In this document: in pieces, positions 45,811 to 57,856 of the stretch
Position numbering within the stretch: the first letter of the stretch is position 1
How the letters are laid out: every line of letters starts with the position of its first letter
Assembly: GCA_012845835.1 (NCBI GenBank)
Contig: JABAKD010000013.1
Span: 5,330,628-5,394,627 of the forward strand
Length of the DNA stretch: 64,000 bases
Reading direction: 5' to 3'
From: Undaria pinnatifida
Lineage: Eukaryota; Sar; Phaeophyceae; Laminariales; Alariaceae
Position numbers and translations under genes: made by a program
Notes under the pieces: generated by a model
Database searches by the model: none
What the model was told of the DNA's origin: nothing
What the model saw: the letters and a program-made list of their open reading frames with translations, nothing else

Positions 45811-48123
45811 TGTCGGGGAACTTATCTAGTAGGGTAATACAGAGTTGTGACGCTCAATGATTGTTATTGTGATTTGTTAGCACCGGAAATGTGGCATGAG
45901 CTTCATAGTTGAAAACTCATCAACATGCCCAGGAAGAAGAAGGAAGAAAACTACGGGGCTTTGGTTTTTCACGTAAACAGCACACGGAGGCGAGAGACAC
46001 AACGGGCCCGACAAAGTGCAGCAGAAGCTTTCAACGGCAATCACTCATATATAAAATTAGCATTCGCGACAGTAAAAAGAACGTGAAGGCGAACAAAATC
46101 AAGTAAACAGCACACACGGGGGGCGGGGGGGACACACAACGGTTCCTGCTTATAGCCTAGAGGTGGCGACACTTGTGAATCCTGGCAAAACCCTCGGAAC
46201 TAGTTCCTTAGCTTTCGATAAATTCACAATCACATTCACACCTTTTTCCACGCTCGCGGGACACAAAAAATATTGTGTATATATGGGGGGGGGGGATTAC
46301 TGAAAAATGATGCAAGTCATACATATTCAAAGCATCCAGATCATTTTAGTTTCCACGCCTGAGGGAGGCAGCATATACTTACAGTCAGCCACAGACTTTT
46401 TGAGTGACCACTTCATTGATTGACCATATCCACCACAAGTAGAAAAAAAAACAATGGCATGAACGCTGCAACACTCGATTTTGTTACAGTACAGCAGCAG
46501 CAGACGACTGTAAACAACCAACATGTATGATAAAAACGGCACAGTTTTAGAAGATCTGGCTCGGGGTGCCTTGTTGTCCCATATGTCGTTCACGAGTTAA
46601 ACGGCACGTCCCCCATACAGGTCTCTACATGCCGTGGGAATCATTCTCTCACACTGGACTAGACTACACTGACAGCATTATTGGACTACACTGCCAGTGC
46701 CACTAGCCTGCACTACCGGTGTTACTGGATTACACTACAGTATTGCTGGACTAGTGGACTACACTGCAAGTACGAGTGGACTGCACTGCCACTACTCCTG
46801 GAATACACTGCAAGTACTACCGGACTACACTGCCAGTACTACTGGAATACGCTGTAAGTACGACTGGACTGCACTGCCCGCACTATTGGACTACATTGCC
46901 GGTACTGCAGCACTACACTGCCAGTACTACTGGATTCCACTGCCAGCACTACTGGACTACACCGCCAGTACTACTGGACTACACCGCCACCACTACCAAT
47001 GGACTACACCGCCACCACTACCAATGGACTACTGACCAAAACCGCCACGAAGGTGGCCGGAATAGTCTGCTCGACCGAATCCACAAAAAAAGCATCAGGA
47101 CAGCAGCCATGGCAGCTCCTATTCATGAAGATATTGCTCCCAAGCACAACCCCCTAGCCGACTTACACGAAGAGCACAGCGCAGAGCATCAAATAAGAAA
47201 CAGAGGAGCGTTAAGACAGGCAGGCAGATGCTCAAGAGGAATATATGAAATCCGAAAGCCTTTTATTATGAAGTTAGTGCAGAACACGCCACCTCCCAAA
47301 CAAGAAACCCGGCCTGGGTTAATATTCCTGTTTCTTTTTCGGCGCGTCCCGTACACTATGCCGACAGTGGCACTACCCAGATGTTTTTTTTTTCAAGGCT
47401 AAAACGGGTTTAATCCAGGATGGCGAAACTGTGTCGGAATGCCCAAACCACACGGGGCGTGCCATAAGCGAGGTCGGCGAAGCACGAACAAATTGTTTTG
47501 TAGTACACACCTTTTTTAGGCAGCAGCGCGAGCCCTCCTGCTGGGGCGTTTCTCTGCCGCCACTTCTGAAGAGACTCCATGCAAATACAATAGCCCGGAC
47601 AACGATATTGGCTCACGGCTAAACCCCACAAGCTACTCGTACATTATAAGCTACAGGTATTAATAGTACTCTCACCCAAACAGGTTACTCGCACCCATAT
47701 CTCTAACAGTCGGCTCTCACATTGGGAGGTCTAGCCAGCATTCGTATCATACTGCTTGGCCATCGTGTGACAGTCGCCAAGGCGTCATCAGCCAATCTAT
47801 TAACACAGTAAAGGCGACGCCATGCACGGTACCTCGTGGCTACGACGCCTGAACAAAACCCCCACCCAACGAAAAAACACCCACACTTGCGTCAAGTTCT
47901 TACAAAACATCCTCTCGTGTGCGAGTCCGCACAAACTCTTACAAACGAACCTTGGAGTGAGTCGGCACAAACCTTGAAATTTACAAGATGGTTTCAAGTT
48001 GCGTCAGCCGTGAGTTAGACCGATTGAATGGTCGATACACAGCCGCTTTGCCAAAAGCTGTCTCATACTGCAACCAACCTATCGTATCAACATACTATAA
48101 TGTGAGTCCGTATGGCACACGGT
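45811..48123. other. No gene recognised
   Basis: Contains the 22-bp minisatellite at 46656-47035 and CACAAAC/CTTACAA repeats near 47890-47990. A 208-codon frame over the minisatellite (46776-47402) is a repeat translation. Confidence 0.5.
46656..47035. repeat. 22-bp minisatellite
   Basis: Units of ACTACTGGACTACACTGCCA plus GT, about 17 diverged copies. The unit is not a multiple of three, so long open frames here arise because all frames lack stops. Confidence 0.85.
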
Positions 48124-48312
48124 AGTAATCCCTCTCTCGTGCCGGTATGTGCACTATAGAGGGAAATATATATGCACTATAACGGCAACCGGCACTACTC
48201 CGCACAGTGCCACTACGAGCTGGTTGTTCCCGTCTGTGTGCCCTTTACTGCATTTCACAGGCACTATTACGGGCAACCGGCACTACTCAACTGACACTAT
48301 AGAGGGACCACT
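48124..48312. mobile_element. Family C MITE
   Basis: About 190 bp. AGTAATCCCTCTCTCGTGCC at the left and GACACTATAGAGGGACCACT at the right are inverted. CGGCACTACT and GCACTATA units recur inside. Confidence 0.75.
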
Positions 48313-48932
48313 ACAGCTGTACTGGGTGTATACACCGGGCCACGATTGAAATATACACGTCCGCCAAAGCCGAAAAGGCGGACGGGGCGAAGGGAGCCGT
48401 CGTGTGTACTCCGCGACGACTGCGCGGGAACTATCGAAAATACGCATGCTCCGCCAAGGGGAGACAAGGCCTGACTAGTTGGCGCTTACCGTAACAAAAA
48501 TGTCCGGAGGAGACCTAGCGCCACGACAGAAATCGGTAAACCTACATGCGGACAACATGTGGCAGGGGTGCATGAGCTATACATTCCCCGAGCCCGCACC
48601 GCCTGCCATGTTGACATCGACAAGAAACTGATGCGTGAGACATATACAAGCGAGCACTACAACACATAGGACAAACCCGCGGAACACAATCACCATGGAA
48701 ACACACACACGAGCACATAACACCACACAAGAAAACACGAACACAAACACGATGGAAACACACCGAACAGGCACACGTTCTATACCACAACATGGCGCAA
48801 CAACAGCAGGTATTGGGAATACCAAAAGACAAAAAACCAACGAAAAACGGAACATTTGTCGGTCGAATTGGACAAGACAGCGTGGAGAAATTTGTAAGAT
48901 GTAAATCCAGACCAACTATGTAATCCTACATT
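48313..48932. other. Spacer between two family C MITEs, no gene seen
   Basis: ACAC- and CAACA-rich low-complexity DNA (48690-48790) makes Thr/His- or Cys/Val-rich frames with no domain. Confidence 0.5.
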
Positions 48933-49142
48933 AGTGGTCCCTCTGTAGTGCCGGTAGGTGCACTATAGAGGGATGTACCGGCATTATAGTGGCAACCGGC
49001 ACTACTCCGCATACTGCAGCTACTGGGTGTTTCCATCTGTGCTAAACGATTTCACCGATACTATGGCCGGCGACCGGCACTATTCGAATGGCACTATAGC
49101 GGGAAAGCGGCGCTATTCGAACGGCACTATAGAGGAACCACT
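48933..49142. mobile_element. Family C MITE in the 3' flank of gene 3
   Basis: AGTGGTCCCTCTGTAGTGCC at the left and GGCACTATAGAGGAACCACT at the right. It ends 17 bp beyond the gene 3 stop codon, so it very likely lies in the 3' UTR. Confidence 0.8.
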
Positions 49143-49159
49143 GCTTGCAGGTGTTAAAG

Positions 49160-52100
49160 TTAGCAAGTGGGAGTGTAGGCGGCGTCCGAAGCCTCGCTGA
49201 AGCAGGCGCCGTTGTTAACCTTCAGCTCCGCGTCGTCGAGGCCGGTGTTGCCCGATACTACGGTCCCCTCGGCGTCATCGAAGCGGATCGTCGTGACATC
49301 TTCGAAGGTGTTGTCAATGAACTGGGTGCCGTCGGCTTCCTTGATCTTGATGCTCTCGAGGCCGCCGATGATGGTGTTCTCCTGGAAGATGTTGTCCTGG
49401 GACCGCCCGGACTCCACCGTGTCGGGAAGGTCGGATCCAAGGTACGAGTAGGTGTTGTACCTGGCAGGGAAGGCAATTCACAGCGAGCGGTCGTGAGGGA
49501 ACAAAATACCGTTAGCTGTGTTCGTCCCTTGGCCTGGTGAATGCGTGTGCATCGAACGGACTAGCTGTGGGCACTAAAGCGAAGATCGGCATCAATCGAC
49601 AATGTTCGCGATGGCTCACGGGCAAGCGGGGGGTGCAGAGGGAGGGGCGTATGTATGGTCGGGGTCTGCACTGGTGTGGTCCTTGACAACGCTTCTCACT
49701 TGGAAGAGCCGCTGATGATGTTGTTGGAGAAAACGTTGTCGCCGCACGCCACGGAGAACCTGATGCCGTACTTGTTGTTCTCGAAGGTGTTGTCGGACAC
49801 ATCGGCGTTGAAAGACTCCAGCATCGCCAGCCCAGCATCTCCGTTGTCGTGGACGTAGTTACCTGGCACGAAGGAGAAGTTGGGTATGCTCGGGTGAGAC
49901 CAGATGAAAAAGGCAGCGCAGAAGGTTGACACCGCACAAATCGAACGGGCTGACAAACGAATTTGTACCTTTCCGACATATTTTGGCTACTGTGGCGGGA
50001 AACATGTATAATTTCACGCCCAAGGTCGTCTGGCTTAACCCGGATGGTCAACTACAATGCCCCGTCGTTAAAAGCATGCCGTCCACACCAGTCAGAAGAT
50101 GCTCACCTTTGACAACGGCATCGTCGCTGCTCCGGTGCAGGAAGATACCCGCAGACGTCTCGGCACCGCCGTACACCTCGTTACCCTGAATGGACACTCC
50201 GTTGCAGCGCTTAGACGCGATGATGCCGTGGTACCCGTTGTCATAGACCTCGTTGTCGTGGATGGTCAGGAAGTCGCTGTCGTCGTGGGGGTCGAAGCCG
50301 TAGCCGGAGTTGTCGTGCATCTTGTTCCTCCTCCAGTCTCCCTGCTGGTGCCCATATGTGTACACGCCGAAGTTCATGTGGTGGATGTCGGAGTCGTAGA
50401 TGTTGCCGTACACGTTCACGTCGTCGAATACCTCCGGGTTGCTCTTGTCCGTGCAGAACCCGCGGACCTGGTCAGATGGATGATGAAATACGAATATGGT
50501 GGTGGAGCGCGGTTAGAATACAAGAGGTAGGATTAGGAAATGTCGTTAAAAGCGGGAAACTAACAAAACAAAATGCGCAGCGAAAAAATTCGCAACAACA
50601 GGCATACCGGTAGGCTGCATTCTTCCAAACTGTTTTCGGCCGCTTAGTTCGTTTTTTTCTACGTATCACGTCAATCGCTTGTTGGCCCACCTTCCAAGTA
50701 AGGCCGTAGCTCTCGCTGTCGTGGTACCCAAGGTAGCCCATTTCGCTGTCCTCGATGTCCATCCTCGCCTCTCCCATCTCTTTCTTGGCCCTGCCAAGGC
50801 AAGTCTGGCTGGCGTCGGTGATGACCTCCGAAACGGCGCTGATGTACGATCGACCGTCGGTCTCGTCCTCGTCGGGGGCGTTGATGGAGGTATCCCACGA
50901 AAACACCTATCGGATGGCGTTAGGCGAGGGCGAGAAGGGGAAGATGACAGATTTAAAGTCGCACACATAAAGACGGGGAAGAAAACTGGCTGGCATCTAC
51001 ACCCGTTCAAGCAAGAAAGGAAGGGGAGGGGGGGGGGGGGGGGGCATGGCAGGGCTTGGGGGACGAAATGATATCGGTTCAGCATCGCCCACGGTGGTTA
51101 ACAATAATGCACCGCGTACATCGGGATGCGCGGGGTTCTCTTGATTCAACGCCATCGGCGAGGTGTATCGAAGCTGTACGGCCTCGTTGCGACGGTTTAA
51201 TCACCGGCATCTTTGCAACAAAGTGGAGCGTGGGATGTCGGAAAGTACCACCAACCGCCGGCAAAGCCCAGATATTTCGTTCTCTAGTCGGTATGCACGC
51301 AATACGTGCACAAATCCCGGCGATGTGTTACTGCTGCAACCACTGAGGTAGAAAGCCTGCTCGGGTGCGCAACCCAAGCAATTTATGGGGATAGACTACG
51401 GTTGAATATTATCAGATGTGTTCACTCCAGCAAGAGCAACAGTCTTACCTTGGTGCTCAAGAAGTCCAGGCTTCCACCGTGAGCGCGCAAGTTGATGATG
51501 GTGTCGGCCGTACTAATGAGGCGCAGCTCATCCGCATCACCGCCGGCGGAAATACCGTGCACCTAAATACCAAAGGTACCGGGGGTGGGGTGGGGCAGCG
51601 GGGGGGGGGGGGGGGGATTAAGGCAATGCGCCTACCGTCGGTTTGGTTGGTTTGTTTCGCCGAGGCGATGTCGAACCAACTTTGTACTAGTTTCCGTGAC
51701 ACCAGGGAATACCGTGGGGCATCTGCAAGAGAACGCACTTTTGGGTGAATTTAGTTTACCAGTTGCAGCGTGGTGAAGGGCATCGATTGCGTGTGACGAC
51801 GTGGGCTTTGGACGATGGCCCAAGGAATGCAACAGAGACACTGTCAATCCTAGAAACAGACATACATGTCGATGAACCCACGTCAAACGAAAACAGCACG
51901 ATGGTGTGCACCAATTTGTATTTTTTTCACTCTAAGCTTACCTTCAGCGTGATACCGTCTTCCACGAACAGCTCCTCGGTGAGGAGCCAAGTCCCTGTTG
52001 CGGTCTCGCTCACGTCGCCAGTGTCGGGGTCCACGGCGTACAACGGCGCCTTACCCCCCCGGTGCTCCCAGATCTGCTGCAACGTGACACAGCCTCCGCG

Positions 52101-52286
52101 GGTGGTGCCGTCCGCAGACTCGAGGTACAGCCGCGCGGAGGTGGACGAATATCGGATCGATACCGTCGTGGTGGCGTCGCACTCCGGCTTGGGGATGGGC
52201 TCGTTCGGTGACGGGGTGTCTGTCGCGACGGCTAGCTTGAGCGCGAGCATGCTCAGAAGGGCTATTCTCCCAAGGGCCTTCGACAT
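49160..52286 (-). CDS. ManC5-E: Mannuronan C5-epimerase gene 3, complete
   Basis: Six minus-strand exons: 52286-51942, 51562-51449, 50906-50691, 50467-50107, 49862-49700 and 49460-49160, giving 499 residues. Signal peptide at residues 1-21 (hydrophobic LLSMLALKLAVA), then TDTPSPNEPIPKP, homologous to gene 2. YGFDPHDDS lies at 281-289 within the beta-helix, followed by HGIIASKRCNG. It ends AYTPTC then TAA, with no acidic tail. The start has an A at -3 (CCAAGATG). Introns are only 223-542 bp. It lacks the extra gene 2 intron and resembles gene 1 more closely (AETSAGIFLHRSSDDA, SGRSQ.NIF.ENTI). The split codon at the 50107/49862 junction gives Gly where genes 1 and 2 have Asp or Asn. Family certain; activity inferred. 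Confidence 0.95.
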
Positions 52287-54084
52287 CTTGGTGATTCGCT
52301 GTTTCGACGTTAGGATATGCGCGATTTTGGGTAAGGTGGAGGGATTGGTGCGGAGGAGATGCGCGGTGGACAGGCTAGCACAAAACTAGCTCCAGATATC
52401 GTCCATGCATTGTGAGAAAATAAGGCGTACATGCTAGTTGGCAGGGGAGTAAACTGACTTGTGGTTTATTTACGCAATCAAAATCCTCGGATGGTGAAAG
52501 GGTACCGACAGCCAGTTTTTGAATTTCATCCTAATTGTAATACAACAAATCGATGAAATGAACGCGCGTGATGGTTGTTTGTGTCTCGATGACGCGACAC
52601 TACTGCTTCTGCTACTGATGCTCTCGTTTTTACCGGGGTTGCCTGGTCGTGTCTGGATGCGAGAGGGTAATGGCAACGACATCGGCGCAGAGAATCCCTG
52701 AGTAACCTTCGCGGGAATCCCCCTCGATGTCGAGGGTGTAGAAGCGCTTTGCTACGCTCCAATTACTAGAATGCTTCGCCGTTACGCCAAAAAGCCGAAA
52801 CACTAGGTTTAGATATCTGTACTTAGACAATAGTATATCTCGCGGTAATGCTAAATATGTCTACAGAAACAGGTAGGGGTTGATTGACACTGTTTACCAT
52901 GTGAGTTCAGTTTGCACGTTGGAGATCTTTTCACTTGTGCGCCTTCTTCGTATCGTGCGTTTTAGGCGGGAAAGCATAGTATTTCCCGGACGAATTTTGA
53001 TTTCTTACGGTTTTTCGGATCCTCCTAGGGCTCCAGCAACTTTTGTGTGACCACGGACTCTAGATTTTTGGACAAGAGTTAATACGGAGTATGAGAAAAC
53101 AACAACAACAACAACAACAGCAACAACAACTTAAAGTACAACGATTGCGATTGCTTCGTTTTAATATTAACCTCGGAAAATGAGACGAGGCACTACATGG
53201 TTGCATGTTTACATCGAAAAATGGTAAAAAATACGAAGGTTGCCTCTATTCATGACAACAGCAGCTCGGAGTGTAGTACAGAGCACACACAAATATATAT
53301 ATCAAACATAAAGCGGTCTCGTCCAGAGTCCTAAGCCTAACAACGCAACGCCGTCCCCGCCCCCACCCCCCCGATCGATACGAAGAGCTGTAGGATGGGC
53401 GGTCGCGGCGGGGTCATTCATTTATGTATGCGATATCGGCGCTTTGTTAGCGCCGTGGTTTATCAAGTGGTGTAAACATATTTTGCTCTGTATACTGCGC
53501 GGCGTTCCTCGTGCCGTTTCTCCCTTGTCTTCTTACTATACGCGCGTGGCCCATGTATTGTCCCACCACGCGACTTGCGGGGCTGAGTATCGATCACTCA
53601 ATAGGTCAAACCCACAGGCTGACGTGTCCATTGTAGTTATTAATAGTTTTGTACGAAACCAGGGGGATCAAACTTTTGTTTAACGAAATCCAATACTCCA
53701 ATATACTAACAGACTAGTCTGATGTGTGAGAGAAAAACGTCCGGGGTATCTATCGAAAAATGTCACCATAAAATTCCAAATGTGACGTACCTTTCGAGAA
53801 AAACGTGTGGAGAACGCGCGTTGATTTGACACTGACACTGACACGACCGATACAATATCGCGCAGCTTGTAAACCCAAAAGCTGAGCACCAGGACCAACT
53901 TGGTCCGCTTTATACACCTTGGAACACGCACATAGAGCTACACTGCTGCTAGTTGTAGTAATGCTTGCAGTGGAAGAGAAAATGTCATACCTGGTACGAC
54001 GTTGTTTTCTGAGAAAATCACACAGCAGTTACAGCCACAACAGCATTATTGTATATACCTGGTACTGCTCTGTATATGTAACAG
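52287..54084. other. Upstream flank of gene 3, no other gene recognised
   Basis: Presumably holds the gene 3 promoter; no clear TATA box was seen. A minus-strand 66-codon frame (52630-52830) has mixed composition but no known motif. A (CAA)n microsatellite lies at 53098-53130. Confidence 0.5.
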
Positions 54085-54365
54085 CAGTAGTTGTTGCTGT
54101 TCTCACATTAACTCGCATAATCAAGTCCGTGGTCACAGGACAGGCTCCAGTCACTCTGGAGCTGAGGAATACCCCAGGGAAAAACACAAACAAACCAAAG
54201 TTGGTACACGCACATATCACAGCCGACGCAATTTCTGCCTCCGCCAGAAACATACACAAAGTGACTCCGGGAGTCAGCCTATACGATGTGCCAGGTCCAT
54301 ACTGGTGCATATACGTCTGACTATACTCGCGCAAAAAAAGTACCAGGTGCCAGGTATTTCCACAG
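54085..54365 (-). mobile_element. S5 repeat with (AAC)n tail
   Basis: On the minus strand: ACTCCCGGAGTC, CTCAGCTCCAGAGTGACTGG, GTCCTGTGACCACGGACTTG and ATTATGCGAGTTAATGTGAG, then a short (AAC)n-like tail. Confidence 0.7.
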
Positions 54366-55249
54366 GTGTTTTGCGCTGATGCTGATGCTGCTGTGTTACT
54401 GTTGCAGTGACCGGCAATTCGATGTACTGCTGTAGTCTGCACAAATTAGATCTCCATCAGACTACCACGTATTAATAGTCTAATAGACTACCTGGACCCT
54501 GGTATAGACTATATTTATCTTGTTAGAGGTTAATACCTGGGACCTGGCACATACGTACGCGGGTGCCAGAGGAAATAAATGAAGTTCTTTCCTGCCTACT
54601 CGTACCGGCATGACCGATGACAACTACACACACCGGCGGACCGTGTGATATCACTCACATTCTGAGAAGAAGAACGCAGCGCTCTCTAATGCTTGCAACG
54701 AACTGCAGGACGCTGGACACGGGACGCAGTGGTAGTAGTAGTAGGACCTCCTATCTACGTATATACTTTTGTTGTATAGATACTGAAGAGGGAGTGCCCT
54801 GAGGAGTGACGGCCCAAGTTGAGACGTTGACCGCAAAACGGGTGCGCAGAGGGAGGTTGTTGTGTGCTGGTGTGGTGTGATGATAAGTGAGAGTCCGGGG
54901 GGGGGGGGGGGAGGGCGTGCCTGGTTTATTGGTGGAATAATCAAAAGAATAATTATATTAATAGTGTATAGTCTAGTCTAAAAGCGCAGCAGCATAGTCC
55001 AATCTATAATAATAATACCATATACTCGATATACTAGTAATAGCTGCAGGAAATGCCGCCAGCTCGCGAGGTGGATACTCCGATATTCCACACAAATCAT
55101 CAATCATTACTTCGTACTAAAATTACAGCGATGGTCTATATGGTTGGAAAACCTGCGAGATAGTTCCTGCAAAATGATCCCTTTTCTCAATCTACCGGTG
55201 CATCCTACAATTATCAACTAAGTGAGTGCTATCGTACGACGTGACTCCA

Positions 55250-55324
55250 CCCGTGAGTAGAGGGACGTCCTGCGACCACGGACTTGATTAAATGCGATAA
55301 TGTGATGATAACAACAACAACAGC

Positions 55325-55401
<77 letters not shown>

Positions 55402-55402
55402 C
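55250..55402 (+). mobile_element. S5 repeat with long (AAC)n tail
   Basis: GTCCTGCGACCACGGACTTG, GATAATGTGATGAT, then about 30 AAC units (55310-55402). CACGGCTTG..TGGTCTGCT follows, as after the next copy. Confidence 0.75.
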
Positions 55403-55563
55403 GTCATTTTGAGTGGGGTCTCACATCTCTCCAACCAGAGCACGGCTTGTTTTGTGGTCTGCTCTCCTTTGTTCTTGTTTGACGAGTTATAGTTGGTTGT
55501 GCTTGCGGTCAGTATGATATGGTAGAGTACTACTACTGCTGTGTAGTACATAATTACCTCTTA

Positions 55564-55633
55564 CCCTGGTATATATGTGACTGGAGCCTGTCCTGTGACC
55601 ACGGACTTTCTTGATTATGCGAGTTAATGTGAG

Positions 55634-55667
<34 letters not shown>

Positions 55668-55706
55668 GCAACAACAACAACAACAACAACAACACCAACA
55701 ACAACA
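55564..55706 (+). mobile_element. S5 repeat with (AAC)n tail
   Basis: GTGACTGGAGCCTGTCCTGT, CACGGACTTTCTTGATTATG, CGAGTTAATGTGAG, then AAC units. With the preceding copy and their shared 3' flanks it looks like a local duplication. Confidence 0.75.
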
Positions 55707-56446
55707 ACATGTAAAGTTGCTGTACGTCGTCCGAAGACAAGTCAAAACGAAACGGCTTGTTTGTGGTCTGCTTTTTGTTCTTGTTTCGTACTCCGGAGTA
55801 CATATTAATAGCAGGACCGTTTCCCTGTTTTTTCTTACGAGCGCGGTATCCATTTTTTTGTTAGGTTTTTCCTACAATTAGTCCGGTTTGCTGGCTTGCG
55901 CATTTTCGTGCTTAGCCCCGCGTGCTCATTGAGGTTGTTGGCCGTGCACGACTTCTTGCTGCATCTCTGTCTCGTAGTTTGTGATTACCAGCTGGTGATT
56001 ACAGAGCTATTCTCTATATGAGGCATCATCAGCACGGCCTCACATGTAGTGTAGTACTTCCTTTGAAGTTGTGCTGGTTGCCGTCGGCTGCCAGGCAGGC
56101 AAGAACATTGGAGGACTATTATCCTCAATCTCCATCTCCAGACAGGTAGGTATGGTGCCTATGATACGTGATTGTGAACGGCCATACGTGCGTACCCCTT
56201 ATGTGTATGACTGAACGTGCGTGTTGACCAGTACCGCGCAGGTGTCGCACTGCACTTCGAGGCGGAACCTGGTACCCTGTACTCGTTTCGTTTTTTCTTC
56301 TCTTTTCTTTCCTTTCCTTTATCTTCTTTTCTTTTCTTTGTTTCTTTTTCTCCAATTGACTTATGCCTGTCGTGCGTATGCGTAGTGATAGATACTACGT
56401 GTAATATATACGTGGTAGTCTTCCTTGGGTGGCAATCGGAATATTT

Positions 56447-56699
56447 GGTTTCTCCAGGCGTGAGTAGTGAGACGTATGCACCGGCCTGGACCTGGCACAT
56501 CGTAGACTGACTCCCAATTTCACTTTTATATGTTTCTGGTGGAGGCATGAATTGCGTCAGCTGTGATATATGCGTGTACCACCTTGGGTTGTGTGTGTGT
56601 TTTCCCTGGGGTATTCCTCAGCTCCAGAGTGACTGGAGCCTGTCCTGTGACCACGGACTTGATTATGCGAGTTAATGTGAGAACAACAACAACAACAAC
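56447..56699 (+). mobile_element. S5 repeat, longest copy
   Basis: Contains GGACCTGGCACATCGTAGAC, GGGGTATTCCTCAGCTCCAG, GTGACTGGAGCCTGTCCTGT and ATTATGCGAGTTAATGTGAG, ending in (AAC)6. The common 3' end with a simple-repeat tail is typical of retroposons. Confidence 0.75.
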
Positions 56700-56824
56700 T
56701 CGCGTCATGTCGATATGTCGATGACGCTCTGGACAGGAGCAGTGTTTATTTTGGAAGATGAGTACTTACTTGTACTTCAAAGTATTCTTCGTTTGTCAGG
56801 TTTGTCGAAAGTTAAAGGAATGTT

Positions 56825-57133
56825 ATGGTCGCGGGAAATTTCCAGATTACTTTTCCAAGAAATCAAAAGCTGACAGTCCCGCTCTATACCATAAAAAGTA
56901 AAAAGCCAGGATCAGCTTGCGCTGCCGGGGTTGTAACGAAGACCACTGCTGTTAGGGACAGCTTACGCTATACCTACAATGGGACCCGAAGGGTGCGCCA
57001 GCTAGCGTTGGGCTGCGAAAGCAACTGAGTTAAATCGACACACGACGCGTATGAAAATACGTGGAAGTGTGGTGAGCTAAAGCTTTATTTTCCCCATCCG
57101 CCGGAGGATGAAAAAAAAAAAAAAATCACGCGC
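56825..57133 (+). mobile_element. LINE-like 3' end (family L) with coding remnant
   Basis: A frame ending at 57028 carries CAAGVVTKT and RRVRQL, then TGA, GAGTTAAATCGACACACGAC, TATGAAAATACG, GGAAGTGTGG and AAGCTTTATTTTCCC, then hairpin CATCCGCCGGAGGATG and a 16-base A-tail. It aligns with 14027-14400 (-) in protein and UTR, and with 4726-4835 in UTR only. Confidence 0.65.
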
Positions 57134-57409
57134 TTCTTGGGCAATTTGAGGCCCGACAGCAACCACTGCACACCGCCCACCGCTCACCACCTGCCAGGCG
57201 TGCCCGATGCCGGGTGCCAAATGCCAGATGCCGGGTGCCAGTTGTCGTGTCAAGAGGGTAGACATGTTTCATTCGATCTCTTGGTCCGCTTTGCAATTCG
57301 TGCACCCCCCTTCGAAAGTTGCTGGTGCTGAATTCTCCGCGCCTACGCGCCACACCCGGACCAGCAGTCGTAGCTCAAGGACTAGTAGAAGAGCTTTGTT
57401 GAACTGCCA

Positions 57410-57490
57410 CCACTGCTGCTGCTACCGGCTGCTACCGCTGCTGCTACCGCTGCTGCTACCGCTGCTGCTACCGCTGCTGCTCCTGCCACT
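57410..57490. repeat. 12-bp repeat CTGCTGCTACCG
   Basis: About six units; gives Leu/Pro- or Ala/Val-rich frames that are not supported as genes. Confidence 0.85.
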
Positions 57491-57544
57491 GCTGGTGCTG
57501 TTGGTGTTGGTGCTGCTGTATGCCATCGACATGCTCTACCCCAG

Positions 57545-57840
57545 GTTGTTGTTGTTGTTCTCACATAATCAAAATTCAAAGTGGTACACGCGTAGATAGA
57601 CTAGTTCATTCATATCGTATATATATATATTATGGAGTATCATATATGGCGCAGGTTGTTGTTGTTCTCACATTAACTCGCATATATCAAGTCCGTGGTC
57701 ACAGGACAGGCTCCAGTCACTCTGGAGCTGAGGAATACCCCGCGGGGAAAAAACACAAAAGTTTTAAACCAGAGGTGGTAGTACAGACTAGACTACGTAT
57801 CTATATCACAGCTGACGCAATTAATACCCCACCAGAAACA
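57545..57840 (-). mobile_element. S5 repeat
   Basis: Inverted copy: GTTGTTGTTCTCACATTAAC, CAAGTCCGTGGTCACAGGAC, TCTGGAGCTGAGGAATACCC, CACAGCTGACGCAATTAATA. A second GTT stretch at 57545-57560 precedes it. Confidence 0.7.
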
Positions 57841-57856
57841 TTTGGGCCCGAATTAA

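Noticed and set aside
45925-46086. 54-codon frame starting MPRKKKEENYG
   Set aside because: Mixed composition but no match I can name, and no neighbouring exon or conserved copy.
46776-47402. 208-codon frame
   Set aside because: Most of it is the 22-bp minisatellite; the remaining 100 codons show no recognisable family.
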